A stretch of 64,000 nucleotides of DNA, taken from the NCBI GenBank assembly GCA_963920525.1, contig OY986439.1, forward strand, positions 18,509,319-18,573,318, given 5' to 3'. The translations under genes were made by a program, and so were the position numbers. Below, piece by piece: positions 21,685 through 31,913 of this stretch; within the stretch, counting starts at the first letter, position 1, and each line of letters starts with the position of its first letter. Below the pieces are notes generated by a model. The model worked only from the letters and a program-made list of their open reading frames with translations. It searched no databases and had not been told where the DNA came from. The stretch comes from Dichetophora obliterata (Eukaryota > Arthropoda > Insecta > Diptera > Sciomyzidae).

Positions 21685-21941
21685 CTTCCGCTCCTGTTCA
21701 TCCTTCGATAGCTGCTGACCACCACCAACATTGTTGTTGTCCGCCTCGCCATCAAGGGGAGATGGTGTTGTGGGCACATCGCACTCTTCGGTTGGCGGCA
21801 CAACGCACCTCAGAGAATGCCGGTCGAATACCAGCATGGCGGGACAACGTTGCAGGCGTGGATAACCACCTTGACATTGCCAATAACGGTTGCATGATTT
21901 GCCCAATGGCACGTTGCCGTTGGCATCCTCGTTGCAAAGAG
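21685..21941 (-). CDS. obstructor/CPAP3-type chitin-binding protein, exon C (third ChtBD2 domain)
   Basis: This exon is bounded by acceptor 'CGATTACAG' and donor 'AAG|GTAAG'. It opens with two bases completing a split codon and ends in phase 0. It reads 'LCNEDANGNVPLGKSCN', 'RYWQCQGGYPRLQRC', 'PAMLVFDRHSLRC' and 'VVPPTEEC'. The six cysteines and aromatic 'RYWQC' core are those of a peritrophin-A (ChtBD2) domain, which binds chitin outside the cell. An acidic, Asn/Gly-rich, low-complexity tail follows ('PTTPSPLDGEADNNN', 'KDEQERK'). The coding sequence must continue into at least one more exon to the left. The closest match I recall is the Drosophila obstructor/Peritrophin-A group; I leave the symbol open. 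Confidence 0.88.
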
Positions 21942-22294
21942 CTGTAATCGATTCGAATAGTTTTTGTGGAAAAATTAGTTTTTTTTTTCGATTTCAATCG
22001 ATGCAAAAGCGTATAACGTGGCAGCCAGATTTTTTTATTTTCGACTAGGCCCAGCAGCAACCAACAACCAGCAATTAACAACAACATAAGCATGCTGCTA
22101 GGACACACACACGCTAGACAGGCAAGCGGGCGGACAGACGGGCAGACAGTAGCTTGGTTGTTAATGCAAACAATTGCAATAGACACGAATTTCAAATGAA
22201 ATCGAATTAAGCCGCTTTTGCGGCCACAAGTGTTCCCTTAGCTACTAGCTACCTGGTCACTCCAAACGAACGCTTTAGTAACTCCAATACTTAC
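21942..22294 (-). other. 353-bp intron between exons B and C
   Basis: Consensus GTAAGT donor and ATTACAG acceptor on the minus strand. Contains no recognisable insertion. Confidence 0.7.
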
Positions 22295-22483
22295 GATGCT
22301 TCTGACAACCTTCGACATTTTCAGGCCAATCACAACTGTGCGCATTCTCGTTGTACAGCAGACCACCGATGCAAAGCTGCTCCGTTGCTGTGCCATTCCA
22401 GCAGGTCCAGTAGCGTGTACAGGATGTCTCATGGCCAAAGATGCCATACAACCAGTCACAATGTTCCGTAGTAATGGGACCAT
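22295..22483 (-). CDS. obstructor/CPAP3-type chitin-binding protein, exon B (second ChtBD2 domain)
   Basis: The 189-bp exon runs from acceptor 'TTCTCGGCAG' to donor 'CATC|GTAAGT', with phase 1 introns on both sides. The reading is 'GPITTEHCDWLYGIFGHE', 'TSCTRYWTCWNGTATEQLC', 'IGGLLYNENAHSC' and 'DWPENVEGCQKH'. It holds six cysteines with the spacing and aromatic residues of ChtBD2. Joined to exon A it gives Asn at the junction (A+AT), and to exon C Pro (C+CT), with no frame break. Synonymous-looking conservation and lack of stops mark it as a live host exon in otherwise repeat-rich DNA. Confidence 0.9.
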
Positions 22484-23334
22484 CTGCCGAGAAGAAACAA
22501 TACACACACAAAAAAAAGACAACATTCTATAGTTACTCGGGTAATTTAGGGAAATTGAAGTGAAAATCAAATTGAAATGTTTTCAATTGTTGGTCATAAA
22601 TTGTCAATAATGGGTGTTCTGGGAAAGCCTAATCAGCAATGTGGCCAGAGTGACCATTGCTTGCATTCCTGTTCCAAGTGTTTGTTTGCTTGTTTATTTG
22701 TCTCGTGCCGTAAAACAAGCAAACACACTTAAGTGCATACTATTGGTGGTAGAAACTTTGCCACATACTCAACTGGAGATTTCCTCTTTGATAACAGGTT
22801 AACGTGACAGTGGAAATGCGAATATGTTTGGAAACTATTAAGGAACAAGTTGAGTTTAAATGGATTTTTGTAGTTTTTGCCGGTGTTAAACATTATTAGA
22901 CACATAAACTGAACTTACAATCAGATAGAAACGGTTTTTATTTGCTCTGAAAATACTGTATGGAGCTTGAAGTTGGTGTCTGTGTGGAGCAGTTACACAG
23001 TTATAGAGAAAGATTTCCCGTACTGAATGGTTTACCATATCTAAAAGATTTCCGTTGTTTGCTCCTTCATGATGTGGAAATGCAAGTGTCTTCTGCTATT
23101 AGGTAAAACTTTGTTCTTAATCGCAGTTGCTTTAAGAGACATGTGAGTTTTATTAATATTCCTATAAGTTAACATTTTTAGATTTCAGTCGCAAATAAGA
23201 TTCGTAGAATGGACGTAGTTGTGTATATCTTACGAATATTTTATTCGTATTCATATGAAAACCAGTGTATATTATACGAATACATTTGTTTTACCTACGA
23301 ATGATCCTAATACCTAATTTAAAAAAAAAAAACA
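22484..23334. other. intron, no feature recognised
   Basis: Start of the 7.35-kb intron between exons A and B. Unremarkable AT-rich sequence. Confidence 0.4.
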
Positions 23335-23410
23335 TTCTGTCTGAGCTGGTGTTTGAACCTCGGTTATTTAGCTTACTTGCCAAGCACTCTATCAGTAGGC
23401 TACAGACACG
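23335..23410 (-). tRNA. tRNA-like sequence (tRNA relic or tRNA-derived SINE head)
   Basis: On the minus strand 'TAGCCTACTGATAGAGTGC' resembles an internal A box (TAGCTCAGTnGGTAGAGC) and 'GGTTCAAACACC' resembles a B box, about 35 bases apart. Outer arms 'GTGTCTG' and 'CAGACAG' almost pair as an acceptor stem, and a T-run follows. The anticodon arm does not fold with a seven-base loop, so a working tRNA is unlikely. Confidence 0.4.
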
Positions 23411-23454
23411 TTACAATCATATAGTTGTAGTTATATTCTGAAGTTGTTCTTATA

Positions 23455-25087
23455 CAGTGGTGGTCACGAATTTAGCACACTTAAAAAAGTAAAGTGAATA
23501 CTTATATTTTCCATTTATTTGTTGTAAATTTTTAATTAACTTTTTTTTTAGTGTATATGTTATGTCTTTTTTATTTCTTATATACATTTTTTTATTTCAA
23601 AACTTTTTTTTATAGGACTTAAAATCAAATAAAATCTAAAAATAAGCATTTTGACTTGGTCATGAATTTAGCACACGAGCAAAAAAATGTCTAGGATGAA
23701 AAATATAATCAAAATTGATTGCATAAAACTCAATATTTCGTAGGAAATCACTTATTCTTAATTACTGCATCTCATATCCTTAGTAATCTTTTGACCAAAG
23801 CCTCACAACGGTACTTTGGAATACTATACCGAATTCTTTGGATTTTCTTAAACAAATCTAGCAAATTTTTGGATTTTACTGTTAGTGTTTGCTGCTCGAC
23901 ATCCCTCCACAGATTCTCAATCGGGTTTAAGTCTGATGATTGCGATGGCCACTTCAAAATATCAATATGTTTGTCTTCCAAGCAACTCTTAACTATGTGA
24001 GCACTGTGCTTTGGATCATTATCCTGCATAAAACGCCATTAAAGTGGCATATTATCCTCTTGAAACGGTATCATGGTACTGACAAGTACGTTTTTGTAAG
24101 CGTGCTGATCCATTTTTTGGTAAATTTTAACAATCGGACCGGAGTTTGTCCAAGAAAACGCCTCCCATACCATAACATTTCAGCCACCCTGTTTAATCTT
24201 CTTGAGCGTTAATTTGGATTGTGTTGCATGTTTTGAGGACGCCACAGATATTGTTTGCTGTCAGATGCGAACCGGCAAAACTTTGATTTATCCCTCCAAA
24301 GCACATTTTTCCAAAAATTCGTTGACTTTTTAAATATTCTTTTGCAAACGCAAGACTGCATTTAATATTTTTTTGCGACACGTGTGGTGTTTGTTGGGCT
24401 ATAAAGCTACGGAAATTGTTTTCATTCAAGCGTCTTTTTATGCCTTTTGAGGATACATTTATGCCATATTTTGATGAAATTTCATTTTAAATTTTATTTG
24501 AGGTCTTAAAAGGATCACTAAGTGAAGCTCTATAACTCAAATGGCCCTCTCTTGCTATTGTTTTTCGCACTCTTGGTCGCTATTTTACATTTTTAATGCT
24601 CTAATACTTCTCTCCATGTTGTAATGCGTTATGTAATAACTTTCACGAACATCTAAGAAGCAGAGCAATCTCTGAAACTGTGCTTCCACCATTTTTCATT
24701 TGCTGAATCAAATGGCGCTGAGCCTCTGAACATGAGTAGCCTTTCGCCATATCTTTCTGCAATTTTTTGTTAGAACTCAAATAACACCTTAATAAATTTA
24801 GTATATCTTACCAGTAAAGTTTAATTAACGAAAATAAAATACGATATGGAACAGTAATTCTAACCTGTGCTAAATTCGTGTCCAGCATTTAAACCACATT
24901 GATTCATACTACTTGAAATATGTCACAAAATTTAAGAATAACTAAGAAACCAACTAACGGTACATAGAGTTAACTTCATAAACAATACTCAACAAAAAAT
25001 ATTTGATTACAATTCTCAAGCTAAGCTGTAAAAAATTTCAAATTAAAGTTGCTAACACAGAGTGTGCTAAATTCATGACCACCACTG
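23455..25087 (-). mobile_element. Tc1-like element, IR/DR type
   Basis: The ends 'CAGTGGTGGTCACGAATT' and 'AATTCATGACCACCACTG' are inverted copies flanked by TA (23453-23454 and 25088-25089). A second inner copy of the terminal word occurs on each side ('TGGTCATGAATTTAGCACAC' at about 23658 and its inverse near 24868), giving ~220-bp inverted repeats with direct repeats. It lies in the host gene's large intron, in the same orientation as the gene. Confidence 0.87.
23772..24750 (-). pseudogene. Tc1-like transposase, degraded
   Basis: It starts at 24750 with 'MAKGYSCSEAQRHLIQQM' and the helix-turn-helix stretch 'GGSTVSEIALLLRCS', then a stop. In-frame pieces follow: 'REGHLSYRASL', 'KRRLNENNFRSF', 'KCSLAFAKEYLKS'. 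The catalytic half gives 'WEAFSWTNSGPIVKIY', 'FMQDNDPKHSAHIV' (second Asp) and 'WPSQSSDLNPIENLW' (Glu of DD34E), then the tail to 23772. At least four stops or frameshifts are present. The total length of about 326 codons fits a full-length Tc1 transposase. Confidence 0.87.
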
Positions 25088-25942
25088 TATACTTCCTTAA
25101 TAGTAAATGCAAATAATGTATTAAAAGATAATACAAAATTGTTCGTACGTAAAATTTACGAATATTATTGTTTATATGTACACAAGGGCATCCGCAGGAC
25201 TTCTTCTAGGGGAGTAAAAGGCAAAAAGGAGTCTATAATTCACATAATGAAAATGTAACCTACATAATTTTATTTACTGAGATTTTTTGTACTAATTTTG
25301 TTATCATAATACGCCGGTTGACACACGCTTGTGTCAACATGAATTTATAAAACATGGCAACATTGTTAACTTCCTTTAATTGCTTTGTCTATCCATTCGC
25401 AAAGACGGTGGTTTGGCTTTGATGTAGCTTTGAGGTAATTTAAAAAAGGTGTGTAAGACATGAGCTGCAACAAGTATTTGCGTTGTCTTTAAACTCATTA
25501 TTTCGAATTCTTAAAATAAATGTTTTTTACTCTGACACCTGACACTTGTACACTTAAGAAAATTATATATATTTCAAAGATGGGGTAAAAATCTTTTTCG
25601 TATCCTGCCAGAAAAGTTTTAAAATTTAATCTTTTGTTTTCATGTAATTTCAAAAATTTTTTCTCAACAAATATTCTTAGTAATTTAGTTAATTAAATAA
25701 TGTGAGATCTCTTTAAATAAAATGGCACTAATTACTATTTAGCCACCAAGTTTTTCTCTTTTCAAATAAGAATACAACAATTTCCCAATATTTTTTTTTT
25801 TAAATCAAGAAAACCAATAAGATTTTTGGACCATTTTTTCCAGTTTGGAGGCCTTTAACCCATAAACCAATTGCGAGCAGCCAGAAATTTATCAGATTTG
25901 GATTTATGAGGTAAAATCCATATAATCCGCAAAAATTAAGAA
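25088..25942. other. intron, no gene
   Basis: AT-rich. 'GGGCATCCGCAGG' near 25190 looks like the edge of another worn element, but no partner end was found. Confidence 0.35.
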
Positions 25943-26790
25943 TTGGAGTTGTCACTATTCTTGAAATGCTCCCCGCATGAACATCAAATGTATTATTTCT
26001 TTTTTCAACATGAATCAGTTCTAGCAGCCTATTATAAAGCCGTGGAATGGCTGAGGTTTGGTGAGATATCAACTAGAGATATCCACATTTTTACGTACAG
26101 CCAAGCAGTGACAAAATCTCTTGGAGGTGTGTTCCTAAAAGCACCAACAGTCCTTAAATGTCGATCGTCTCTTAATGAGGTGGCTGATAAGTTTGATATA
26201 CATCTGGTCTGGGTACCAAGGCATAGGGACATACTTATAAATAACAACGATAACGTTGTTGCCTGACATGGAAACATTAGGCATGCCTCTTGCGTCATAC
26301 AAACTGGCTCTAAGGCAATATGCCACAGAAATGGCAAATTTCAGAAGGAATCACAGTACCACCTCAAACACAGCTAGACAATTGTGGCCCAGTTTCGCTA
26401 AAAAAGTCACGACGAAGCTCACTCAAATGAAGGAGAAATATCTCTCCATTTTAGTAGGCGTCATAACAGGCCACTGTTTTATATGTAGGCATGTGTTTAG
26501 AATGGGGGTCATAGCTAATGACTTCTGCAGGAGTTACAGGGATAAGAAAGAGGAAATGACATAAATGCATCTTCTTTGTTCAATCCTCGCTCCGTCCCGC
26601 AGAAGACATAAGCATTTAGGTAGCCGTTTTTTATGATCTCAGGGATCTTGAGAGCGTAGACTTTAAGCGTCTACTTCTATTAATTATTTTCACTGGTTGG
26701 TTCCACGACATTGCCTAGGGAGTAGGAATTGAAAAAAGGTCCCCTGTGGTACCACAACGAAGTGAGTATATAGTCTATGTGGGCCTACTT
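25943..26790 (+). pseudogene. Loa/I-type LINE fragment: RNase H and C-terminal zinc knuckle
   Basis: The plus strand reads an RNase H segment: 'DIHIFTYSQAVTKSLGG' (the usual catalytic Asp of '..SDSQA' is Tyr here), 'VLKCRSSLNEVADKFDI', 'HLVWVPRHRD'. After a frame break the C-terminal region follows: 'LVGVITGHCFICRHV', 'DFCRSYRDKKEE' and 'HLLC', a worn C-C-H-C knuckle. It is the same family as the longer copy at 26985-29305, from which it can be aligned segment by segment. 5'-truncated and dead. Confidence 0.75.
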
Positions 26791-26985
26791 ACTGTTTTAA
26801 AGATCTACATTAGTAAATAGTTCTCAAAAATCACATCTAAAAGAACAATGTTTGTACAAAACTAGTCCAATGCAATATCCTCTTTTGAACTCAATTTTGA
26901 GAAAAAAAAGAAAACATGATCAGGAAACCAGTTCAATCCCCGCATAGGCATGATTTTTTAATATTTTTTACTGTAATAGCTTGGG

Positions 26986-29215
26986 GTGGACGCCACGCTG
27001 ATAGCACTGATAAATCAAATGCTGGTAGGCAGGATTATTAGTGCAAATTTTGGTGAGACATCCATGCTAAGATCTGTATCAAGGGGAACCCCTCAGAGAG
27101 GTGTTGTTTCGCCTCTACTCTGGAATTTAGCAGTAAATGAACTGTTAGTAAAACTGGAACTAGAGGGGTGCAGAGTGATAGCTTATGCCGATGACGTTGC
27201 TATTGTTACGTCTGGAAAATACATATCTACTTTTCGAGATATTATGCAAAACTGCCTAAATGCTCTAGTCAACTGGGCTATCAGCTGTGGGCTCAGCGTT
27301 AACCTAAAAAAAAACTGAATTAGTGGTTTTCACTAGAAAACACAATTCACCTGTAATTAGTCCTCCTAAACCGGGAAACACAAGACTTAGCTTCTCAGAT
27401 CAAGCAAAATACCTGGGCCTTATACTAGATAGGAAACTAAACTGGAAGCCCAATCTGCTCGAGAGAGCCAACAAAGCAAATATTTCCTACTAGGTAGCAA
27501 ATGGGGGCTTACAATCAAGTGTTACTCACTGGCTATATACAGCAGTTGTAAGGCCAATCTTGCTTTATGGTGCTTTTGTCTGGTGGCATGCACTCGATAA
27601 ACAGACTCACCTAAACCTTCTCCATAAAGTTCAAAGATCAGCGGAACTGTGCATCAGTGGAGCCTTAAGAACCACTCCGACAGCCGCATTAGACATAATG
27701 CTCCATCTTACATCACTTGACATCCAAGCTAAGCAGATGGCCGCTAATACAGCCATCCGCCTAGAAGCTACCTCCCAGTGGAAAAAATGTACACTAGGAC
27801 ATTCTTGCATTAGAAAATGTCTCCCTCCCATACCTAGGTCCATTGACTGCATCACACAAAAACTATCCTTTGAGAGAAAGTTCGATGTATTCATTCCCTC
27901 TCGAGAAGAGTGGGAAATAGGTAACCGTTCACCTCACAATGTCATTGAGATCTTTACTGATGGATCAAAACTAGGTGGCAAAGTAGGTGGAGGAGTCTAC
28001 TCAGAAGCATTAATTTACCCTTCAGGCTTCCCGACCATTGCCGTGTATTTCAAGCTGAAATCGCCGCTATACATGAAGCGTTAACTTAGCTTCAGGTGAA
28101 TGAGATATCTTCCATGGATATTTGCATAATATCTGACAGTCAAGCAGCTCTGAAAGCCCTAAGAACTGTTGGCATAACATCTGAAACAGTTCTAAACTGC
28201 CGCAGATCTCTAAATGAGATGGCAGAGCAGCTCAAAATCCTTCTAGGCTGGATTACTGGACATCAGTATTTTCTAGGTAATTGCAAAGCAGATGAATTCG
28301 CTCATTCAGGTACTACCAAACAGCTATCTTTAGATAAGAAAAGCTTTGGTATTCCTCTCACTACATGTACACTACTTACACATGAGTTATCCGGTATCAC
28401 AACCACCAACAGATAGGTCAGCAGGTAACACTTGTTATATAACGCGGCAAATCTGGCCCAACCTCAACCCTAAGCGTTCAAAAGAACTAATTTTTCTCAG
28501 ACGAAATCATAGGCAATTTTCTTTTTCCACATCAGACCACAGATCAGAGCAGATCTAATCAAACCGACCACAACCTGAGCTGACAACATCAGATCAAACA
28601 AAAATTGGTCTGATTTGGTAATGAAACATTTTGGGAACATTTGCATCCTTCGTCCACTTAAATATGCAATTTTTTAGATAAATAGCTAAATTTAATAAAA
28701 AATAGTACATTCTAAACTAGTGCCAGCCATTTTTTGCTTATTGTTTTTGTTTATGTATGCGTTGGCAGCCGATTGCTTAGTGCTCAGTAAAAAAATTCTG
28801 ACCTCGTCGACAGCATCTGACTAACACTCAGACCATGAGCAGACCATGAAAAGAAACGCATATATTGAACACAGCTAAGTCTGAGGCAAAAAATAAACGC
28901 TGACCTGTTTTTGACAACTCATGCTCAGCTCGAATGTAATAAAGAAAAACGCCTCATATTAGCACCATGGTAGGGATCCTTCCAGGGCATTGCGTTATTG
29001 GCGGACACGGTCAATGATTAAACATAACTCACAACGACTTCTGCAGAAGCTGTAAAGATGAGAAGGAGGAAGAATCTACATTACATTTCTTCTGCACTGG
29101 CTCAATAATGCTTCCTCCACTTAGGTAACTGGTTCTTTAATGACCTTGACGAACTCTCGAAATCTTTTGTTTACCGAATCCTAGGCTTGGTAAACAGTTC
29201 AAACTGGTTTGAATA
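26986..29215 (+). pseudogene. LINE ORF2: reverse transcriptase, RNase H, CCHC
   Basis: In order: 'GTPQRGVVSPLLWN' and 'VIAYADDVAIV' (YADD at 27184-27195) of the reverse transcriptase; 'KYLGLILDRKLNW'; the thumb and connection region to about 27890; RNase H with 'IFTDGSKLGGKVGGGVYSE' (about 27950), 'CIISDSQAALKAL' (28130) and 'GNCKADEFAHSG' (28278). After the MITE come 'MVGILPGHCVI', 'DFCRSCKDEKEE' and 'HFFC', an intact C-x2-C-H-C knuckle. Stops at 27316, about 27492 and 28082, and frame changes near 28400, kill it. All catalytic residues I can see are kept, so it decayed after insertion. Confidence 0.85.
28511..28954. mobile_element. 444-bp MITE nested in the LINE, 3-bp CAT target duplication
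   Basis: The LINE reading is interrupted between 'LRRNH' and 'ISTMVG'. The inserted segment starts 'AGGCAATTTTCTTTT', ends with the inverse-like 'AAAGAAAAACGCCT', and is flanked by CAT on both sides (28508-28510 and 28955-28957). The interior has repeated 'CAGACCATGAGCAGACCATG'-type words and no coding capacity. The superfamily is uncertain; a 3-bp TSD suits PIF/Harbinger or CMC types. Confidence 0.75.
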
Positions 29216-29305
29216 GAGATAGGAAAAAATTAAGCCTTGGTATCACAATGGGCCTCATTGTCCTAAAAGTGTCTCGTCTGAGACAGCCACACTTACCTAA
29301 CCTAA

Positions 29306-29835
29306 CCTACTGTCATATAACTGCGTATTGATGTTTTTTCCATATCAGCGTAGAGAGTTTTAAAAATCACATCTTAGACAACAATAATGGCAAAATTATC
29401 CCTTTTTAGTCCTATGAATGAGTTAAAAAGTGCACATTTTCAAGCATTAAAAAAAATTTGCTGATAACATAAATTTCCACCTGAAAAGGTTTACAAACTA
29501 ATACGAAAGAGATAGTGTTGCTTAATTGTGTTTTTTTATTAGGCTTGTGCAATACTTTCAATTATTTTTTACACACTTTTTTAATTAACTTTGTGGCAAT
29601 GTCCACAAACTCTATGCGTTAAATTTTATTCAATTCCAAGCAAGTCATGATGCTGTTCTAAATGTTTTTGCAAATGTTTTTAAAGTGAACAATTTTTAAT
29701 GGCAGGTAAATGGAATACAGCTGCTATCATTGAAAGCCACAATACTATAGGCAGTTGGGGACTTAAGCGGAAAATTTCAATGACTATGACAAAAATAATT
29801 TCTAGCAATGTCTCACACATACTCGTTATACTCAC
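29306..29835. other. intron between exons A and B, proximal part
   Basis: No feature seen apart from the donor of exon A at 29831-29835. Confidence 0.4.
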
Positions 29836-30084
29836 TTGCCAATTGCTTGCCCTCGCAATAGTTTGCACGCCATGGATAGTCGCAGCCTTCCGTAACGCCA
29901 CGCTGCTTACCAGCAAAGACCAGACCATTCGGACAATCGTACAATTCCGGTTGATTACTGACACACTCCCAGTAACGGTCGCAGTAGGTTTCATCGCCGA
30001 CAACACGTCCCTTCACTTTGCAAGGATCCTCTTGATTGCCCTTCAGTTGTTGTTGGCCTTGTGCACCGGATGCTGTTGTTACTG
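29836..30084 (-). CDS. obstructor/CPAP3-type chitin-binding protein, exon A (first ChtBD2 domain)
   Basis: It is bounded by acceptor 'CTATCTCACTTACAG' and donor 'GCAA|GTGAGT', with phase 1 on both sides. After a short linker ('AVTTASGAQGQQQLKG', which would follow the signal peptide) comes 'DPCKVKGRVVGDETYC', 'DRYWECVSNQPELYDC', 'PNGLVFAGKQRGVTEGC' and 'DYPWRANYC': six cysteines, with the long loop between Cys4 and Cys5 seen in the first domain of this family. The 5' exon with start codon and signal peptide must lie further right, more than 30 kb of intron away or outside the window. The product is expected to be secreted and to bind chitin in cuticle or tracheal/gut matrix. Confidence 0.9.
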
Positions 30085-31913
30085 CTGTAAGTGAGATAGG
30101 CAAAACGGAAAAAAACAACAAAGAGAATGAGCAAGATATGAAGTGAGTTAGATAAAGAGGTGGAAATTGGGGGACAGGGGGTTTAGATAACTGACGTCAA
30201 TAAGTGAGAAAATTAAAATTGTGGTTAAATGGAGTTGTTCTTGTTGCTATTGCTGTTGCTGCTGTAAATAAAGCTATAAAAGCAGCATAATTGGGTCAAA
30301 TAATATTGTAGGTAGCCGTTGTTGTTGCTGTGGTAACTATTGTTCGATGTTGTTGTTTCTGTGGCTTAAACTGCCTCGATTGGAATATTGAACAAAATTG
30401 GTAACGTTTATTAATGGGTCAACATGTGGCCAAAATAGCTGGCCTTTTCCATTTAACATAACATGTACCAACATATAAAACATACGGTAACGGAGCATAG
30501 GTTAAGGCTGTCGATGTGGATGTGCATGAATGGTCATGGCAAACTAACTGTTTTTGTTAAAGTTATACGATTCTACTTGCTGCTCCAGCAATAAAACTTG
30601 TTTTCAAACTTTAGTCTTAATGCTAAAACAAATCAAAAGAATAGAAAACACAAACTTATAATTAAATTCAAAGCCCTTAAATCGTACTATGTATTAGCTC
30701 CAATTCTACTCCATCCCAATTCATAGAACATTTAAGTTAAAATATCAAAAGCTGTAGCTTTACCACACATCCCCTTAATATGGCCAACAATTATTTTTCA
30801 GCCTAATGCGAGAGGCCAAATCTCCATCAGTTGCCTAAACATCTTAAATTGCATCAAATCCACAAAACATTAGCAAGCTAAATTTAGCGGAAGTGCGTCA
30901 ATCCATTTGCGCTGCGACAAATAAAAAGTACAGAATAAAACGGAGCAACAAAAACTTTTTGCTTACCCTAAAATGTTGGCTCACCACATTTAGCCAGACA
31001 AAAAAATAAGGGTAGACAAGTCAGGGTAGTAGTCGTAAAAGCTGTCAAACTTTTCCCGGTGACCATGTGGGTAAAAAAAAGCAATGGTTAAATGTAGCTT
31101 ACAGCACAGCAAATTCTCGCATGTGTCACAAAATTTACTCGACAGCGTTTGTGGCCGCTGGCTGCTTTTTGTTGCGCTACTCGCAACAGTCATGATTTTA
31201 ATACAGAATCGCATGGTAGGGAAGCAAGCGGGCAAATGCTACGAATACACCGTCTTGGCTTGGCAAGTCATCAATCAGGCTTGAAATTTCCGCAATTTCA
31301 TGGCGACTACAACAACCACAACAACGGAAGTGATAAGAAAACGTTTCTTGATGGCATTAAAAGACTTTTAAAATATTAGTTTTTTCCTGCGCATTGGCAG
31401 GGAAGTATCAAATAATAGTAGAGTAGAGGAACAATTTAAAAATAGGCATGACATCGAAATGGGAGTTTTAAGTTAGTTCTTGGTGACTCGTAACTTTTAT
31501 TGCAACTGTATGTGCGATAGAATTTAAGACGACATGTTCAAAAAAATATTCAAGTCTCTAGGGAAATACAATTTTTAAAAGTGAAATTTCTTATGGCTTG
31601 GGATATAAAAGCATCTTTGTGTAAAACGAACGGCAAATGCGTTTGACGAACCCTTCACTCAAAAACGTAGAGTCAGCTTTTTTGCTGATTTGATAAGACT
31701 ACAGTAGTTCACAAATGAGAACAGCTGATTCAGTAAAGAACGATAACGTAATCTTCTTTATCTATTCTTCTCATCTAGAAAAAAGATACGTTTCGAGAAC
31801 ATCCAAAGAGACTATGAATTATGGTTCTTCTAAAGAGTAAAAAGATTTTTGTCTCCAACTCAATTCTTGTTAAACTCAAAATAACGATTTAAACTGACTT
31901 AAAAAGATAAATA
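30085..31913. other. upstream intron, no feature recognised
   Basis: Trinucleotide-rich (TTG/CTG) stretches near 30235-30360. No convincing signal-peptide exon on the minus strand. Confidence 0.4.

Larger units (their letters stand above)
26985..29305 (+). mobile_element. Loa/I-type LINE, 5'-truncated, with CCTAACC tail
   Basis: Reverse transcriptase, RNase H and C-terminal knuckle are followed by a short 3' UTR ending 'ACTTACCTAACCTAACCT', the simple-repeat tail of this type of LINE. It lies in the host gene's large intron, opposite to the gene's direction. A 444-bp MITE splits it at 28511. Confidence 0.8.
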
